Below, piece by piece: positions 15,668-27,986 of a stretch of DNA of 64,000 nt (position 1 is its first letter; the number at the start of each line of letters is the position of its first letter). Below the pieces are notes generated by a model. It saw only the letters and a list, made by a program, of their open reading frames with translations. It had not been told where the DNA came from and did no database searches. A program made the translations under genes and the position numbers. This DNA is from Paenibacillus tyrphae (GTDB taxonomy: Bacteria > Bacillota > Bacilli > Paenibacillales > NBRC-103111): positions 1 through 64,000 of the forward strand of contig NZ_BSDJ01000004.1 of NCBI RefSeq assembly GCF_027925525.1, read 5' to 3'.

Positions 15668-18600
15668 GTGGATTTGGTCGACCGGGTCGACGTTTCAGGT
15701 ATTTATTCTCGTGCAAGCTTCAAAAGAAAAGGAATGCTTTGGATTCTCGCAATCATCGTCTGCCTCAGTCTGCTGCTGCCGCTTCCGGGGCGCAGTCAGG
15801 CGTACAGCCAGGACGGGTCGAATACGATGTTCGTTTCCATATCATCCTCTTATTCGCATACCGTTGCCGTACGGGAGGACGGAACCGTATGGACATGGGG
15901 AGCGAACGATTTCGGACAGCTCGGCTACGATACCGGCGGGGCCGACCAGCCGTATCCGCGGCAGGTTCCGGGGATCGCGAACGCCTCGGCGGCCGCTGCC
16001 GGCGGCAACCCGACGGAGGGCGCCAGAAGCGCGTTTACGCTGGTGCTGACAAAGGAAGACGGGGTCAAAAGGGTGAAGGCCTGGGGAAGCAACAACAAGT
16101 ACCAGCTTGGTGACGGGACGACGAACGGAAGAACCGCTCCCGGCAATGTCATGCTTGGCGCAGGCTATGACCTGGACGCGGAAGCGGTAGCGGCCGTAGC
16201 CGCCGGCTACGATCACGCTGCCTTGCTGTTCGGCGACGGAAAAGTAGCGGCGTGGGGCGACAATACCTACGGACAATTGGGCAGTGGGGATCAGGCGCCA
16301 AGCGGTTTTCCGGTTTTTGTGAAAAACAAGGAGGGCACAGGGGATCTCACGGAGATGAAAGAGATCGCTTTAGGCGCTTACCACAGCCTGGCCCGGTCGA
16401 CAGACAAAACCGTGCTGGCCTGGGGCCGCAACAACAAAGGACAGCTCGGCGACAACACGACGACCGACAAGCGCTTGCCGGTGGAGGTCGTCCGGTCGGA
16501 AACGTTAGGCGACAGGCTAACGAACATTTACGGCATTTCGGCGGGGAACGAGCATTCGGTCGCCAAGGGAGACGGGCAAAGCGTCTACGTTTGGGGCAGT
16601 AATGAATATGGGCAGCTGGGGCTCGGCCCGACTTTAGGTCATCGAAGCTATGCCAGCCGCATGACGATGGAAACCGGCGATCCGATCGGAGATGCGAGGG
16701 GCGCGGCGGCCGGCGGCGATCATACGCTGCTCATTCGCGGGGACGGAGAGACCGCTCCGCGCACGTTGTACGTTACAGGGCTTAACGATTTCGGGCAAGC
16801 CGGTCGTCCCGACCGTTCCAACGCTGCCTACCCGATCGCGGTTCCGTTGCCGGGGACCGGAAGTTCCGGAACGGGAATGGGGCAAGATTCGGGCGTATAC
16901 TCAGGAGAGCAAGTCGAAGGCATTGCCGGCGGAGCGAAAACCACCTATATCCTCTCAAGCGGGAACAAGCTGTACGCTTTGGGGGATAACCGCCGCAGCC
17001 AGCTCGGAACGGGGAGAACGGTTGCTCCGGAGTACAGCGCGGCTCCAATCGAAATCGATTTGTCTCCTGTCAAATCGTTGACCGCAACGAATGGAATTCC
17101 CGTTCAAAAAGTAGCAAACCGTGAAGGTGCGGGAGCTTACAGCCTTCGTCTTCCGCGCGATATAAACGCTGTGGCCCTCGATATGGTGCTGAGCCATTCC
17201 GGGATGAATGTCGAAAAAGTTTCAGCGGGCTCCTCCGGCGCAACCGCGTCTTATACCGGAAACCGGCTATCGATTGGGCAACTGCCTGTGGGACCGAGCA
17301 GGATTACATTCGAGGTGGCCGATTCGGTTACGGGAACCAAGGCTGCTTACGAAATTACGGTTGTGAGGCAGCCCGCCGCAGGCGACTCCTTAATGTTGTT
17401 ATCCGTTGGCGATGTCGTTTCTTACGCCGGAAAGCAGTGGTTGATGGTGGACCCTGCGAGCCGGACCGTGGTCTTGAAGCCGGGGACGCAGGTCGCCAGC
17501 CTATATTGGAATAATGCCTATAAAAGCAATATATTTAATGCCGACAATCCGGCTTATCGCTTCGATCCGGCCGCGGAAGGCTCCGTAGGCAAGTATTTGA
17601 ACCAGGATTTTTACAATAGCCTGGGCGAAACGAAGCGATGGATTGCCGCTTCGCCGTTCGATATCAAGACCTATGATTTTGTGAAAGATCAACTTGTGGA
17701 AAAGGGTTCGTTTACCGTTAACGCGAATGTCGGACTTCTGACCAAAGATCAGTTTGCCAAATTATCTGGACTCATAGATCCTAAGCTGCTTTCCGGTCAC
17801 TGGCTGATCAATCCGCTGAACGATGCTCAAGCGAACAAAGCGTATCCGCTGCTTGTAGGCGCCGAGGGCAAAGCGTGGTTCGATAACCGGGATCAGGAGG
17901 ACAACGGCACGCGTTCGGTGCTGCCGGTGGTCGCTCTGAAGGAAGGTGTCGTGCTAACGGGCGGATCGGGTTCGGACGGGCAGCCGTATGAAATCACCTT
18001 GAATGAAATGAGTATTTCGTACGCCAACGCTCCCTTGACCTACAAACCGGAAACACGGACGTACTTGCTAAACGTGCCCGGGAATGTGACTCAGGTGCAG
18101 CTCGGTGTTATGCTGTACGATCCGAATGCGACGTTCTATGTCCCATCCACGGTGACCGGGGTAACCTACGACGTCTACGGGCGGACGATTACGGTATCCG
18201 ATCTGATCGAGAACCAGACGAGATCGTTTTCCGTTGTCGCGAAAATCGGGAGCGGCTTTTCAAGCAGCTTCCATGTGGAGGTCACCCGGAAATCCGGTCC
18301 ATCCGGGAATACGGGGCTTCGTTCCGTAACCTACAATTCGGCTCCGCTTGTCATGGTTGCGGCCGATCAATATTTGTTAACCGTAGGTCCTGAGACGGAT
18401 GCCGTAAGCTTGCAGATCGTTCCGGACGATCCGAGGGCACGGCTTGCGCTCAAAAATCAGCAAGCCAACGTCGAATGGATCGGCGGCATGCTGCATGCCA
18501 AATCGCTCATTTTGGGACAAAGGCTTCCTGTCGAGCTGCAAGTGACGGCTGAGAACGGAAATACGGCGTTATACACCATCTTTATCGACCGGGTAAGACC

Positions 18601-18760
18601 TCCTTTGCCGGTCGTCACCGATTTGGATTCGGCGATGAAAGCGATTCGCGCTCAAACGGACGTTACCGGAGATGGCAAGTTCGACCGGGACGATGTGCTC
18701 TTTATTTTGAAGATGATTCATCCGGTTTACATGAAGGAGCCGAATTCGTTTGCGCCTTAA
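15668..18760 (+). CDS. Giant secreted RCC1-repeat protein with cadherin-like and DUF6273-like domains
   Basis: This 1030-residue exported protein has a basic N-terminus and a long hydrophobic signal (LWILAIIVCLSLLLPLPG). Residues about 50-440 carry seven RCC1 units (VWTWGANDFGQLG, KAWGSNNKYQLGDGT, AAWGDNTYGQLG, LAWGRNNKGQLGDNT, VYVWGSNEYGQLG, VTGLNDFGQAG, YALGDNRRSQLG), enough for one full seven-bladed propeller. A cadherin-like beta-sandwich follows, then a DUF6273-like block (VVSYAGKQWLMVD onward), two more cadherin-like units and a C-terminal dockerin-like EF-hand (DVTGDGKFDRDD). It is probably a cell-surface or extracellular binding protein. GTG at 15668 is chosen because AAGGAG lies ten bases before it. 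It stands alone and ends in a strong terminator. Confidence 0.85.
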   Translation: MDLVDRVDVSGIYSRASFKRKGMLWILAIIVCLSLLLPLPGRSQAYSQDGSNTMFVSISSSYSHTVAVREDGTVWTWGANDFGQLGYDTGGADQPYPRQVPGIANASAAAAGGNPTEGARSAFTLVLTKEDGVKRVKAWGSNNKYQLGDGTTNGRTAPGNVMLGAGYDLDAEAVAAVAAGYDHAALLFGDGKVAAWGDNTYGQLGSGDQAPSGFPVFVKNKEGTGDLTEMKEIALGAYHSLARSTDKTVLAWGRNNKGQLGDNTTTDKRLPVEVVRSETLGDRLTNIYGISAGNEHSVAKGDGQSVYVWGSNEYGQLGLGPTLGHRSYASRMTMETGDPIGDARGAAAGGDHTLLIRGDGETAPRTLYVTGLNDFGQAGRPDRSNAAYPIAVPLPGTGSSGTGMGQDSGVYSGEQVEGIAGGAKTTYILSSGNKLYALGDNRRSQLGTGRTVAPEYSAAPIEIDLSPVKSLTATNGIPVQKVANREGAGAYSLRLPRDINAVALDMVLSHSGMNVEKVSAGSSGATASYTGNRLSIGQLPVGPSRITFEVADSVTGTKAAYEITVVRQPAAGDSLMLLSVGDVVSYAGKQWLMVDPASRTVVLKPGTQVASLYWNNAYKSNIFNADNPAYRFDPAAEGSVGKYLNQDFYNSLGETKRWIAASPFDIKTYDFVKDQLVEKGSFTVNANVGLLTKDQFAKLSGLIDPKLLSGHWLINPLNDAQANKAYPLLVGAEGKAWFDNRDQEDNGTRSVLPVVALKEGVVLTGGSGSDGQPYEITLNEMSISYANAPLTYKPETRTYLLNVPGNVTQVQLGVMLYDPNATFYVPSTVTGVTYDVYGRTITVSDLIENQTRSFSVVAKIGSGFSSSFHVEVTRKSGPSGNTGLRSVTYNSAPLVMVAADQYLLTVGPETDAVSLQIVPDDPRARLALKNQQANVEWIGGMLHAKSLILGQRLPVELQVTAENGNTALYTIFIDRVRPPLPVVTDLDSAMKAIRAQTDVTGDGKFDRDDVLFILKMIHPVYMKEPNSFAP

Positions 18761-18770
18761 ACTGAAAACG

Positions 18771-18812
18771 GCCGTTTCCCGTGCAAAGACGCACAGGAAA
18801 CGGCTGTTTTTC
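18771..18812 (+). terminator. Terminator of the RCC1 gene
   Basis: GCCGTTTCCCGTGC (18771-18784) pairs with GCACAGGAAACGGC (18791-18804) around AAAGAC, then GTTTTT. A-rich bases on the left make it usable by the convergent mtnA too. Confidence 0.85.
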
Positions 18813-18834
18813 CACCGTTATAATAATTTCGCGA

Positions 18835-19923
18835 TTATTCCGTAAACAGCTTCCGCAAATTGTCCCCATACGGAGCCCGGACGATGCCTTTTTCCGTAAT
18901 AATGGCGGTCACGTACTCGTTCGGCGTCACGTCGAACGCCGGGTTGAACACCTTCACGCCCTGCGGCGCGGTGCGCTTGCCGAACCCTTGCGTAATTTCG
19001 TCCTCGTGCCGTTCCTCGATCGGAATATCGGCCCCGGTCGGCGTGTTAAGGTCGATCGTCGACATCGGGCACGCGACGTAGAACGGAATGCCGTGAGCCT
19101 TGGCCAGCACGGCGACGCTGTAGGTGCCGATTTTGTTGGCGACGTCGCCGTTGGCGGCTACGCGGTCGGTGCCAACGATGACTGCCTGTACCCACCCCTT
19201 CGCCATAACGGCGCCGGCCATGTTGTCGCAGATCAGCGTCACGTCGACGCCCGCCTGCTGCAGCTCGAACGCCGTCAAGCGCGCTCCCTGCAGCACCGGC
19301 CGGGTTTCGTCCGCGAACACCTTAAGCGTGATGCCTTTCTCCAGCGCCAGGTACATCGGCGCCAGCGCCGTCCCGTATCTGGCGGTCGCGAGGCCGCCCG
19401 CGTTGCAGTGCGTGAGGACGCCCATGCCGTCCTCGAACAAAGACAGCGCGTGCTCGCCGATCAAGCGGCACGTTTCCTCGTCCTCGGCTTGGATGGCCCG
19501 CGCCTCGTCCAGCAGCGCCTGCTGCGCGCTCTCCACCGTCGTCTCCTCCAGTACGGCAGCGCCAAGCAGCGCTTCAGCCCGCGCCCGCATCCGGTCCAGC
19601 GCCCAGAACAAATTCACCGCCGTCGGGCGCGACGTTGCGAGGTAATCGCATTGGCGGTTGACTTCCGCCAGCAGTGCATCCCGGCTCCTGGAGAAGCTGC
19701 GCACGCCGAGATAGACCCCGAACGCCGCCGCGATGCCGATGGCTGGCGCACCGCGGACGGCGAGCTGCTTAATCGCATCCCATACTTGCTCGGAGGTCGT
19801 CAGCTCCAAATAGACGATTTCGTCCGGCAGGAGCCGCTGATCGAGCAGATCCAAGCGGTCCTCTAGCGAATTCCAGCGGACCGATTGCAGCCAGTCCGCT
19901 TGTTTGGTTTGTTCCGTAGTCAA
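18835..19923 (-). CDS. mtnA: S-methyl-5-thioribose-1-phosphate isomerase
   Basis: This 362-residue enzyme of methionine salvage converts 5-methylthioribose-1-P to methylthioribulose-1-P. Family marks are [15 protein letters not shown] near residue 60, [17 protein letters not shown] with the catalytic Cys, [12 protein letters not shown] and the late [18 protein letters not shown] with the catalytic Asp. The start is a TTG at 19923, following AAAGGAGAG, a little far upstream. It is the second gene after mtnK, 21 bases apart. The remaining salvage genes (mtnW/X/B/D) are not in this window. Confidence 0.95.
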   Translation of the reverse strand: MTTEQTKQADWLQSVRWNSLEDRLDLLDQRLLPDEIVYLELTTSEQVWDAIKQLAVRGAPAIGIAAAFGVYLGVRSFSRSRDALLAEVNRQCDYLATSRPTAVNLFWALDRMRARAEALLGAAVLEETTVESAQQALLDEARAIQAEDEETCRLIGEHALSLFEDGMGVLTHCNAGGLATARYGTALAPMYLALEKGITLKVFADETRPVLQGARLTAFELQQAGVDVTLICDNMAGAVMAKGWVQAVIVGTDRVAANGDVANKIGTYSVAVLAKAHGIPFYVACPMSTIDLNTPTGADIPIEERHEDEITQGFGKRTAPQGVKVFNPAFDVTPNEYVTAIITEKGIVRAPYGDNLRKLFTE

Positions 19924-19944
19924 GGTATCAGCACTCTCCTTTAT

Positions 19945-21150
19945 CTATTTCACGGCCTTCTCGGCGATTTCGATCATTTCTCCGATCGAAGACGCCTGCC
20001 GGTTAAGTTTAATAAGCGACGTGCCGATGGCGAGCGCCAGCCGCTGGGCCCGCTCTTTGGCCGCTTCGTCTTGAATTTGATTGATGTCGGCTACCTGCGC
20101 CAGGCCGTGCACGCGGCGCACCATCTTGCTGCCGGTGAAGCCAAACGTGTCCCGCAGCACTTCTCTCATGTACCAGTCCTGGTAGCCCGGTGTCCGCGCG
20201 ATCCGGTCGGTGCCGTGCTCGTTCCACAGCTCCCGGAACTCGCGCTCGAACGTCTCCCATACGTCGCGGATCGTACCTGTCAAGTAGCTGCGGAAATCTT
20301 GGCGCGAAGCCTCGTCCTCGCCCCAGCCTTCCTGCGCGGCGAAGTTCAGCAGCAGATTGGCCAATACCGCGCCGATATCGAAGCCCATCGGTCCGTAGTA
20401 GGCGAACTCCGGATCGATGACTTTGGTCGAATCCGGCTTGATGAAGATGCTGCCGGTATGCAGATCGCCGTGCAGCAGCGCTTGGGCGTGCGTCAAAAAC
20501 TTCTCGCGCAGAATCGCCACTTCCAGATGAAGCCCGGTATCCTGCCAGACGGCGGCGACGGCGTCGCGAATGGCCGGCGGCACGTTATTGTTCGGCGAAT
20601 CCGTATACGGATCGTCGAAAATGAGATCTTCGGTAATTTTGCACAGCTCCGGGTTGATGAACCGTTTAACCCGTTCTTTTTTCTCCTGCTGGTTCATGCC
20701 GAGATCGGACGTGTAAAAAAGGGTACGGGCCAAAAACGTTCCGATATGCCCGGCGAACAGCGGGTATTTGTTGCGTTCAATCAAGCCTCTGCGCATAATC
20801 GTATGGTCGCTCAAATCCTGCATGACCGTAAGCGCCAAGTCCGGCTCATAAGCGTATACGTGCGGGACAAGGTCGGGGCACAGCGATTCCTGAATCATCA
20901 ACGCTTCGCTCTCGATGCGGGCGCGGTCCAAGGTCAGCGGCCACGATTCGCCTACGACTTTGGCATAGGGGAGCGCTTGCTTTAAAATGATGCTTTTCCC
21001 GGTAGAAGGCTCCGAAATATGGAACACCAGGTTCAAGTTGCCGTCCCCGATTTCGCGGCTCGTGAGCTCGGAATCGGGTTGAAACAGGTCGGGTAAACTT
21101 CTTGCATAATCGATAGCTTCCGATTCCGTCAGCGGATGATATGCGGACAT
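19945..21150 (-). CDS. mtnK: S-methyl-5-thioribose kinase
   Basis: This 401-residue kinase of the choline-kinase/APH fold phosphorylates methylthioribose. Visible motifs are the glycine-rich DGNLNLVFHIS, the catalytic LLHGDLHTGSIFI and the metal-binding DPEFAYYGPMGFDIG. The start ATG at 21150 follows AAGGAGGAATTCACCCC; in-frame starts at 21172 and further up are rejected because they precede that site. It forms an operon with mtnA. The leader is short, and I see no S-box riboswitch, although the B. subtilis counterpart has one. Confidence 0.95.
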   Translation of the reverse strand: MSAYHPLTESEAIDYARSLPDLFQPDSELTSREIGDGNLNLVFHISEPSTGKSIILKQALPYAKVVGESWPLTLDRARIESEALMIQESLCPDLVPHVYAYEPDLALTVMQDLSDHTIMRRGLIERNKYPLFAGHIGTFLARTLFYTSDLGMNQQEKKERVKRFINPELCKITEDLIFDDPYTDSPNNNVPPAIRDAVAAVWQDTGLHLEVAILREKFLTHAQALLHGDLHTGSIFIKPDSTKVIDPEFAYYGPMGFDIGAVLANLLLNFAAQEGWGEDEASRQDFRSYLTGTIRDVWETFEREFRELWNEHGTDRIARTPGYQDWYMREVLRDTFGFTGSKMVRRVHGLAQVADINQIQDEAAKERAQRLALAIGTSLIKLNRQASSIGEMIEIAEKAVK

Positions 21151-21195
21151 GGGGTGAATTCCTCCTTTTTCCATATGAAAACTGCCATTCTCTCT

Positions 21196-21224
21196 AGTAT
21201 AAATCAATTTGGTTTGCGTTGGAA
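21196..21224 (-). promoter_or_regulatory. Promoter of mtnK-mtnA
   Basis: On the minus strand: TTCCAA (21224-21219), a 17-base spacer and TATACT (21201-21196). The -35 box is weak, which may mean an activator is used. The leader before the mtnK ATG is only about 40 bases, too short for an S-box. Confidence 0.5.
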
Positions 21225-21361
21225 TAGAGGAAATGCGTTTCCCGGACGGCGATTTGCCCGATCTTGGCTGTGCCTTTTACAAAATGTTCATACCCCGATA
21301 ATATGCGCTTAACGCTGGAAGATACAATAAAGGTAAATACGCGGAGCTGGAGGTTTTTGAT

Positions 21362-21541
21362 ATGGAGAAACTGCTCGGTAAATTGCTGTTTGTCACGGCG
21401 TGCTTCGCCATCCTGTGCATGCTCGGGTGGACCTCGCCGGAAAATCCGTCCGTAGCCCTGCATGCCAATCCTTTAAAAGCGAGTCACGAGCAGTACCAGC
21501 GAATCTCGGCTTCCAATTATTATGTACAGAACGGAAATTGA
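21362..21541 (+). CDS. Small single-pass membrane or secreted peptide, 59 aa
   Basis: A 59-codon frame preceded by GGAGG at an eight-base spacing (GGAGGTTTTTGATATG). The product begins MEKLLGKLLFVTACFAILCMLGW, a hydrophobic signal or anchor, followed by a polar tail ending in SNYYVQNGN. A terminator follows the stop by 21 bases, which makes this a self-contained gene. The family is not recognised. It is divergent from mtnK and may share the spacer as a promoter region. Confidence 0.7.
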   Translation: MEKLLGKLLFVTACFAILCMLGWTSPENPSVALHANPLKASHEQYQRISASNYYVQNGN

Positions 21542-21562
21542 TCGATCGAACGATTGCATGTG

Positions 21563-21596
21563 AAAAAGGGGAGGCCTGGGCGCCTTCCCTTTTTGT
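21563..21596. terminator. Bidirectional terminator between two small genes
   Basis: AAAAAGGGGAGGC pairs with GCCTTCCCTTTTT around CTGGGC, with T-tracts on both strands. It separates the convergent 59-aa and 55-aa genes. Confidence 0.8.
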
Positions 21597-21619
21597 TTGC
21601 CGGAGCAATAGCCCGGGGG

Positions 21620-21787
21620 TTACTCCGTTCTTCTGCGATGCTCCACCAAGTCAATGGCTCCCAGCACGACGTGTGCGAGCCCAAAACCGACGACCGCCGC
21701 GGCCGCCATCGGGAATTTGTTTCGCATAGCCGCGCCGGATGCTGCGACAGCCGTACCGAGAACGGTTGGAATCAGACCTTCGCGCAT
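21620..21787 (-). CDS. Small hydrophobic protein, 55 aa
   Basis: A 55-codon frame with ATG at 21787 and AGGAGAGTGAAG upstream. The sequence MREGLIPTVLGTAVAASGAAM is followed by a second hydrophobic stretch (MAAAAVVGFGLAHVVLGAIDL) and a basic end HRRRTE. It looks like a two-helix membrane protein with an Asn/Lys turn. No family is recognised. The strong ribosome binding site, alternating hydrophobic design and shared terminator support a real gene. Confidence 0.65.
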   Translation of the reverse strand: MREGLIPTVLGTAVAASGAAMRNKFPMAAAAVVGFGLAHVVLGAIDLVEHRRRTE

Positions 21788-21947
21788 TGCTCTTCACTCT
21801 CCTCGCAGCGAATTGAATGATGTAGCCTTTTTAGCATCGATTTTTGCGATCGTTTTTATGCTCTTTCGGAATTGCAATGTTTTGGCTGGAAATCTATAAT
21901 AGCGTAAACGAATGGGCTAAACTACGGAAGGGAGGAGACGGCAACAG

Positions 21948-22523
21948 ATGATACCGCAAGGACAGGCGGTCGGGTTGAAGGAATGGGCCGTGGCCGTTGA
22001 AGCTTTGAAGCAGGGGAAGCAAATCCTCATTATGCGCAAAGGCGGCATCCGCGAGGAAACCCGGGATTTTCAAGTGGAATCCGACAGCTTTTATTTGTAC
22101 CCCACCTACGAGCACCAGCGCAAAGAGCTGATCAAGCCGGAGTTCGCGGAGCGGGTGGACGAGCGGGCGCCCGAATGGAGCGGCGAACAAGCGGAAATCG
22201 GATGCTACGCCGAGCTTGCCGAGGACATCCTGATCGAAACTGAGGAACAGCTCGCGAAGCTGAAGCCGTTTCACATTTGGACGGATAGGCTGGCCGAAGA
22301 AAGGCTGAAATGGAAGCGGACGAAGCCGCTGCATGTCATGCTGCTCAGGGTGTATGCGCTGGACGAGCCTGTACGAATTCCGGTGCTGGACGAATACAAC
22401 GGGTGCAAATCGTGGATCGGGCTTCCCGAGTCGCTGCATGGGGCACCGCGCCGACCGGTGCTGACTGACGAAGCTTTTGTGATGGAGGCCAACCGGATTC
22501 GGGAGGCGCTTGCACAAAAATAG
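21948..22523 (+). CDS. DUF1802-family protein
   Basis: This 191-residue soluble protein matches the DUF1802 pattern: LKEWAVAVEALKQGKQILIMRKGGIREE at the start, then DSFYLYPTYEHQ and HIWTDRLAEERLKWKR in the middle. The function of the family is unknown; it is common in Firmicutes and cyanobacteria. The ribosome binding site is GGGAGGAG. It lies upstream of the suf operon but is separated from it by 131 bases with a promoter, so it is probably a separate unit. Confidence 0.85.
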   Translation: MIPQGQAVGLKEWAVAVEALKQGKQILIMRKGGIREETRDFQVESDSFYLYPTYEHQRKELIKPEFAERVDERAPEWSGEQAEIGCYAELAEDILIETEEQLAKLKPFHIWTDRLAEERLKWKRTKPLHVMLLRVYALDEPVRIPVLDEYNGCKSWIGLPESLHGAPRRPVLTDEAFVMEANRIREALAQK

Positions 22524-22582
22524 TTCCGGGAAATCCGCGGACGGGACTTTCTTGATTTTACATATTGAGATATAATATTATT

Positions 22583-22623
22583 ATTGAGAATCATTGATAA
22601 TCAGTTTGTAATGATTATCATTA
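22583..22623. promoter_or_regulatory. suf promoter overlapped by two Fur-like boxes
   Basis: TAATGATTATCATTA (22609-22623) is a perfect 7-1-7 inverted repeat, and TTGAGAATCATTGATAATC (22584-22602) is a second AT-rich Fur-like repeat. A promoter TTGATA (22594-22599), 16-base spacer, TATCAT (22616-22621) lies within them. Another TATAAT lies just upstream at 22571-22576. This predicts iron-dependent control of sufCDSUB. Confidence 0.55.
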
Positions 22624-22654
22624 AATAATAATTAAAACTCGGAGGCACGAAACT

Positions 22655-23485
22655 ATGGCAAACGTACCGCATTTTACTATAGACGGTTTGAAAGCGACTG
22701 TCGAGGGCAAAGAGATTTTGAAAGGTCTTAGCTTGACGATCAAGGGCGGCGAAGTGCATGCGATCATGGGACCGAACGGAACGGGCAAAAGTACGCTGGC
22801 GTCCACTCTCATGGGCCACCCGAAATACGAAGTAACGGAAGGCAGCGTGACGCTAAACGGCGAGGACGTGCTTGAGATGGCGACGGACGAAAGAGCGCGT
22901 GCCGGCCTGTTTCTTGCCATGCAGTATCCGAGCGAAATTACCGGCGTGACGAACGCGGACTTCCTGCGCAGCGCAATCAATGCCCGCCGCGAGGAAGGCA
23001 GCGAAATTTCGCTGATCAAGTTCATCCGCCAGATGGAAGCGAAAATGAAAGAGCTGGAGATCAACCCGGAGTTCATGCACCGCTATTTGAACGAAGGCTT
23101 CTCCGGCGGCGAGAAGAAACGTAACGAAATTTTGCAAATGATGATGCTGGATCCGAGCATCGTTATTCTTGACGAAATCGACTCGGGCCTCGATATCGAC
23201 GCGCTGCGCATCGTGGCGATGGGCGTGAACGCGATGCGTTCCGAAGAGCGCGGCTTCCTGATCATCACCCACTACCAGCGCCTGCTGAACTACATCACCC
23301 CGGACTACGTTCACGTGATGATGCAAGGGCGCATCGTGAAATCCGGCGGACCGGAGCTGGCTCAGCGTCTGGAGAACGAAGGTTATGACTGGGTTAAGGA
23401 AGAGCTTGGAATCGTGGACGAGCGGGTAGGCCAGGACGAAGAGGAATTCAAGATTCCGATGAATACGACGGCTCCGAAATACTAA
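22655..23485 (+). CDS. sufC: Fe-S cluster assembly ATPase
   Basis: This 276-residue ATPase is the soluble ABC-type ATPase of the SufBCD scaffold. Walker A is GPNGTGKST (residues 39-47), the Q-loop lies in [11 protein letters not shown], the signature is [10 protein letters not shown] and Walker B is [17 protein letters not shown] hydrolysis drives conformational change in SufB/SufD during cluster building. The C-terminus is slightly longer than usual and acidic ([14 protein letters not shown]). GGAGG is 13 bases before the ATG. It is the first gene of the sufCDSUB operon, next to the Fur-like boxes. Confidence 0.97.
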   Translation: MANVPHFTIDGLKATVEGKEILKGLSLTIKGGEVHAIMGPNGTGKSTLASTLMGHPKYEVTEGSVTLNGEDVLEMATDERARAGLFLAMQYPSEITGVTNADFLRSAINARREEGSEISLIKFIRQMEAKMKELEINPEFMHRYLNEGFSGGEKKRNEILQMMMLDPSIVILDEIDSGLDIDALRIVAMGVNAMRSEERGFLIITHYQRLLNYITPDYVHVMMQGRIVKSGGPELAQRLENEGYDWVKEELGIVDERVGQDEEEFKIPMNTTAPKY

Positions 23486-23514
23486 GCTATCGAAAGGGAA
23501 CAGGAGGATTAACC

Positions 23515-26466
<2,952 letters not shown>

Positions 26467-26481
26467 GGAGGTATGGCACCC

Positions 26482-27879
26482 ATGGCAAAGAAAATGCCGG
26501 AAATGGAAGAATATAAATATGGGTTTCGCGACGAGCACAAAAACGTGTTCCAGAGCGGAAAAGGCCTGACCCGCGAAATCGTGACCGAGATTTCCAGAAT
26601 GAAGGGCGAACCGGAATGGATGCTGGAGTTCCGCCTGAAGTCGCTGGAACAGTTTTTGAAAATGCCGATGCCGCGTTGGGGCGGCAACATGGACGATCTG
26701 GATTTCAACGACATTCAATACTACGTGAAACCTTCCGAGAAGCAGGGGAAAACGTGGGAAGAAGTGCCGACCGAAATCAAGGAAACGTTCGACAAGCTCG
26801 GTATCCCGGAGGCGGAGCAGAAGTTCCTGGCGGGCGTATCCGCCCAGTACGAGTCCGAGGTCGTCTACCACAGCATGCAGAAGGATCTGGAAGAGCAAGG
26901 CGTGCTGTTTATGGACACGGACACGGCACTTAAGGAGCACCCGGAAATTTTCAAGAAATATTTCGGGACGATCATCCCGCCGAGCGACAATAAATTCGCC
27001 GCATTGAACAGCGCAGTATGGTCCGGCGGCAGCTTCATCTACGTGCCGAAGGGCGTGAAGGTGGAAATTCCGCTGCAAGCTTACTTCCGGATCAATTCGG
27101 AAAATATGGGGCAGTTCGAGCGTACGCTCATCATTGCCGACGAGGGCAGCTTCGTGCATTACGTCGAAGGTTGTACGGCTCCGGTCTACAGTACGAACTC
27201 GCTGCACAGCGCCGTCGTTGAGATCATCTGCCTCAAGGATTCCCGCGTCCGCTACACGACGATTCAGAACTGGGCACCGAACATTTACAACCTGGTTACG
27301 AAGCGTGCGGTTGCGGAAGAAAACGCGACAATGGAATGGGTCGACGGCAACATTGGCTCCAAGCTGACGATGAAATATCCTGCGGTTGTGCTGAAAGGCC
27401 GCGGCGCAAAAGGCATGGTGCTTTCCATCGCCGTTGCGGGCAAAGGCCAGCATCAGGATGCCGGTGCGAAAATGACGCACTTGGCGCCGGACACGACATC
27501 TACGATCGTATCCAAGTCGATCAGCAAGCACGGCGGCAAAGTAACGTACCGCGGCTTGGCTTCGTTCGGACGCAACTCGGAAGGCTCCAAGGCGAACATC
27601 AAGTGCGATACGCTCATTATGGATAACGAGTCGACGTCTGATACGATTCCATACAACGAAATCATGAACGACAACATTACGCTGGAGCACGAAGCGACCG
27701 TCTCGAAAGTATCCGAGGATCAGCTGTTCTACCTGATGAGCCGCGGCTTGACGGAAGCGGAAGCGACGCAAATGATCGTTATGGGCTTCATCGAGCCGTT
27801 CACGAAAGAACTGCCGATGGAATATGCGGTCGAGATGAACCGTCTCATCAAGTTCGAGATGGAAGGCTCGATCGGCTAA
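26482..27879 (+). CDS. sufB: Fe-S cluster assembly scaffold SufB
   Basis: This 465-residue scaffold protein contains the SufB core with the conserved segments [42 protein letters not shown]-type and the C-terminal [21 protein letters not shown]. It receives sulfur from SufU and builds the cluster with SufC and SufD. The ATG at 26482 is chosen because GGAGG is ten bases before it; the ATG at 26473 lies too close to that site. A strong terminator follows about 25 bases after the stop, closing the operon. Confidence 0.97.
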   Translation: MAKKMPEMEEYKYGFRDEHKNVFQSGKGLTREIVTEISRMKGEPEWMLEFRLKSLEQFLKMPMPRWGGNMDDLDFNDIQYYVKPSEKQGKTWEEVPTEIKETFDKLGIPEAEQKFLAGVSAQYESEVVYHSMQKDLEEQGVLFMDTDTALKEHPEIFKKYFGTIIPPSDNKFAALNSAVWSGGSFIYVPKGVKVEIPLQAYFRINSENMGQFERTLIIADEGSFVHYVEGCTAPVYSTNSLHSAVVEIICLKDSRVRYTTIQNWAPNIYNLVTKRAVAEENATMEWVDGNIGSKLTMKYPAVVLKGRGAKGMVLSIAVAGKGQHQDAGAKMTHLAPDTTSTIVSKSISKHGGKVTYRGLASFGRNSEGSKANIKCDTLIMDNESTSDTIPYNEIMNDNITLEHEATVSKVSEDQLFYLMSRGLTEAEATQMIVMGFIEPFTKELPMEYAVEMNRLIKFEMEGSIG

Positions 27880-27903
27880 GTTTTCATTTTCGGGGAAACA
27901 TGC

Positions 27904-27966
27904 AAATACGTGTCCGCAGCGACGTTTACGCTTAGGTGTAACGTCGCCCGGATACGTATTTTTTTT
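27904..27966 (+). terminator. Terminator of sufCDSUB
   Basis: AATACGTGTCCG-CAGCGACGTTTAC pairs with GTAACGTCGC-CCGGATACGTATT around a short loop, then TTTTTTT. This is one of the strongest stems in the window. Confidence 0.9.
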
Positions 27967-27986
27967 AGGACGAATGAGGGAGAGAA

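Noticed and set aside
21150-21300. An S-box (SAM) riboswitch upstream of mtnK
   Set aside because: The leader is only about 40 bases from the predicted promoter and shows none of the conserved S-box sequence blocks.
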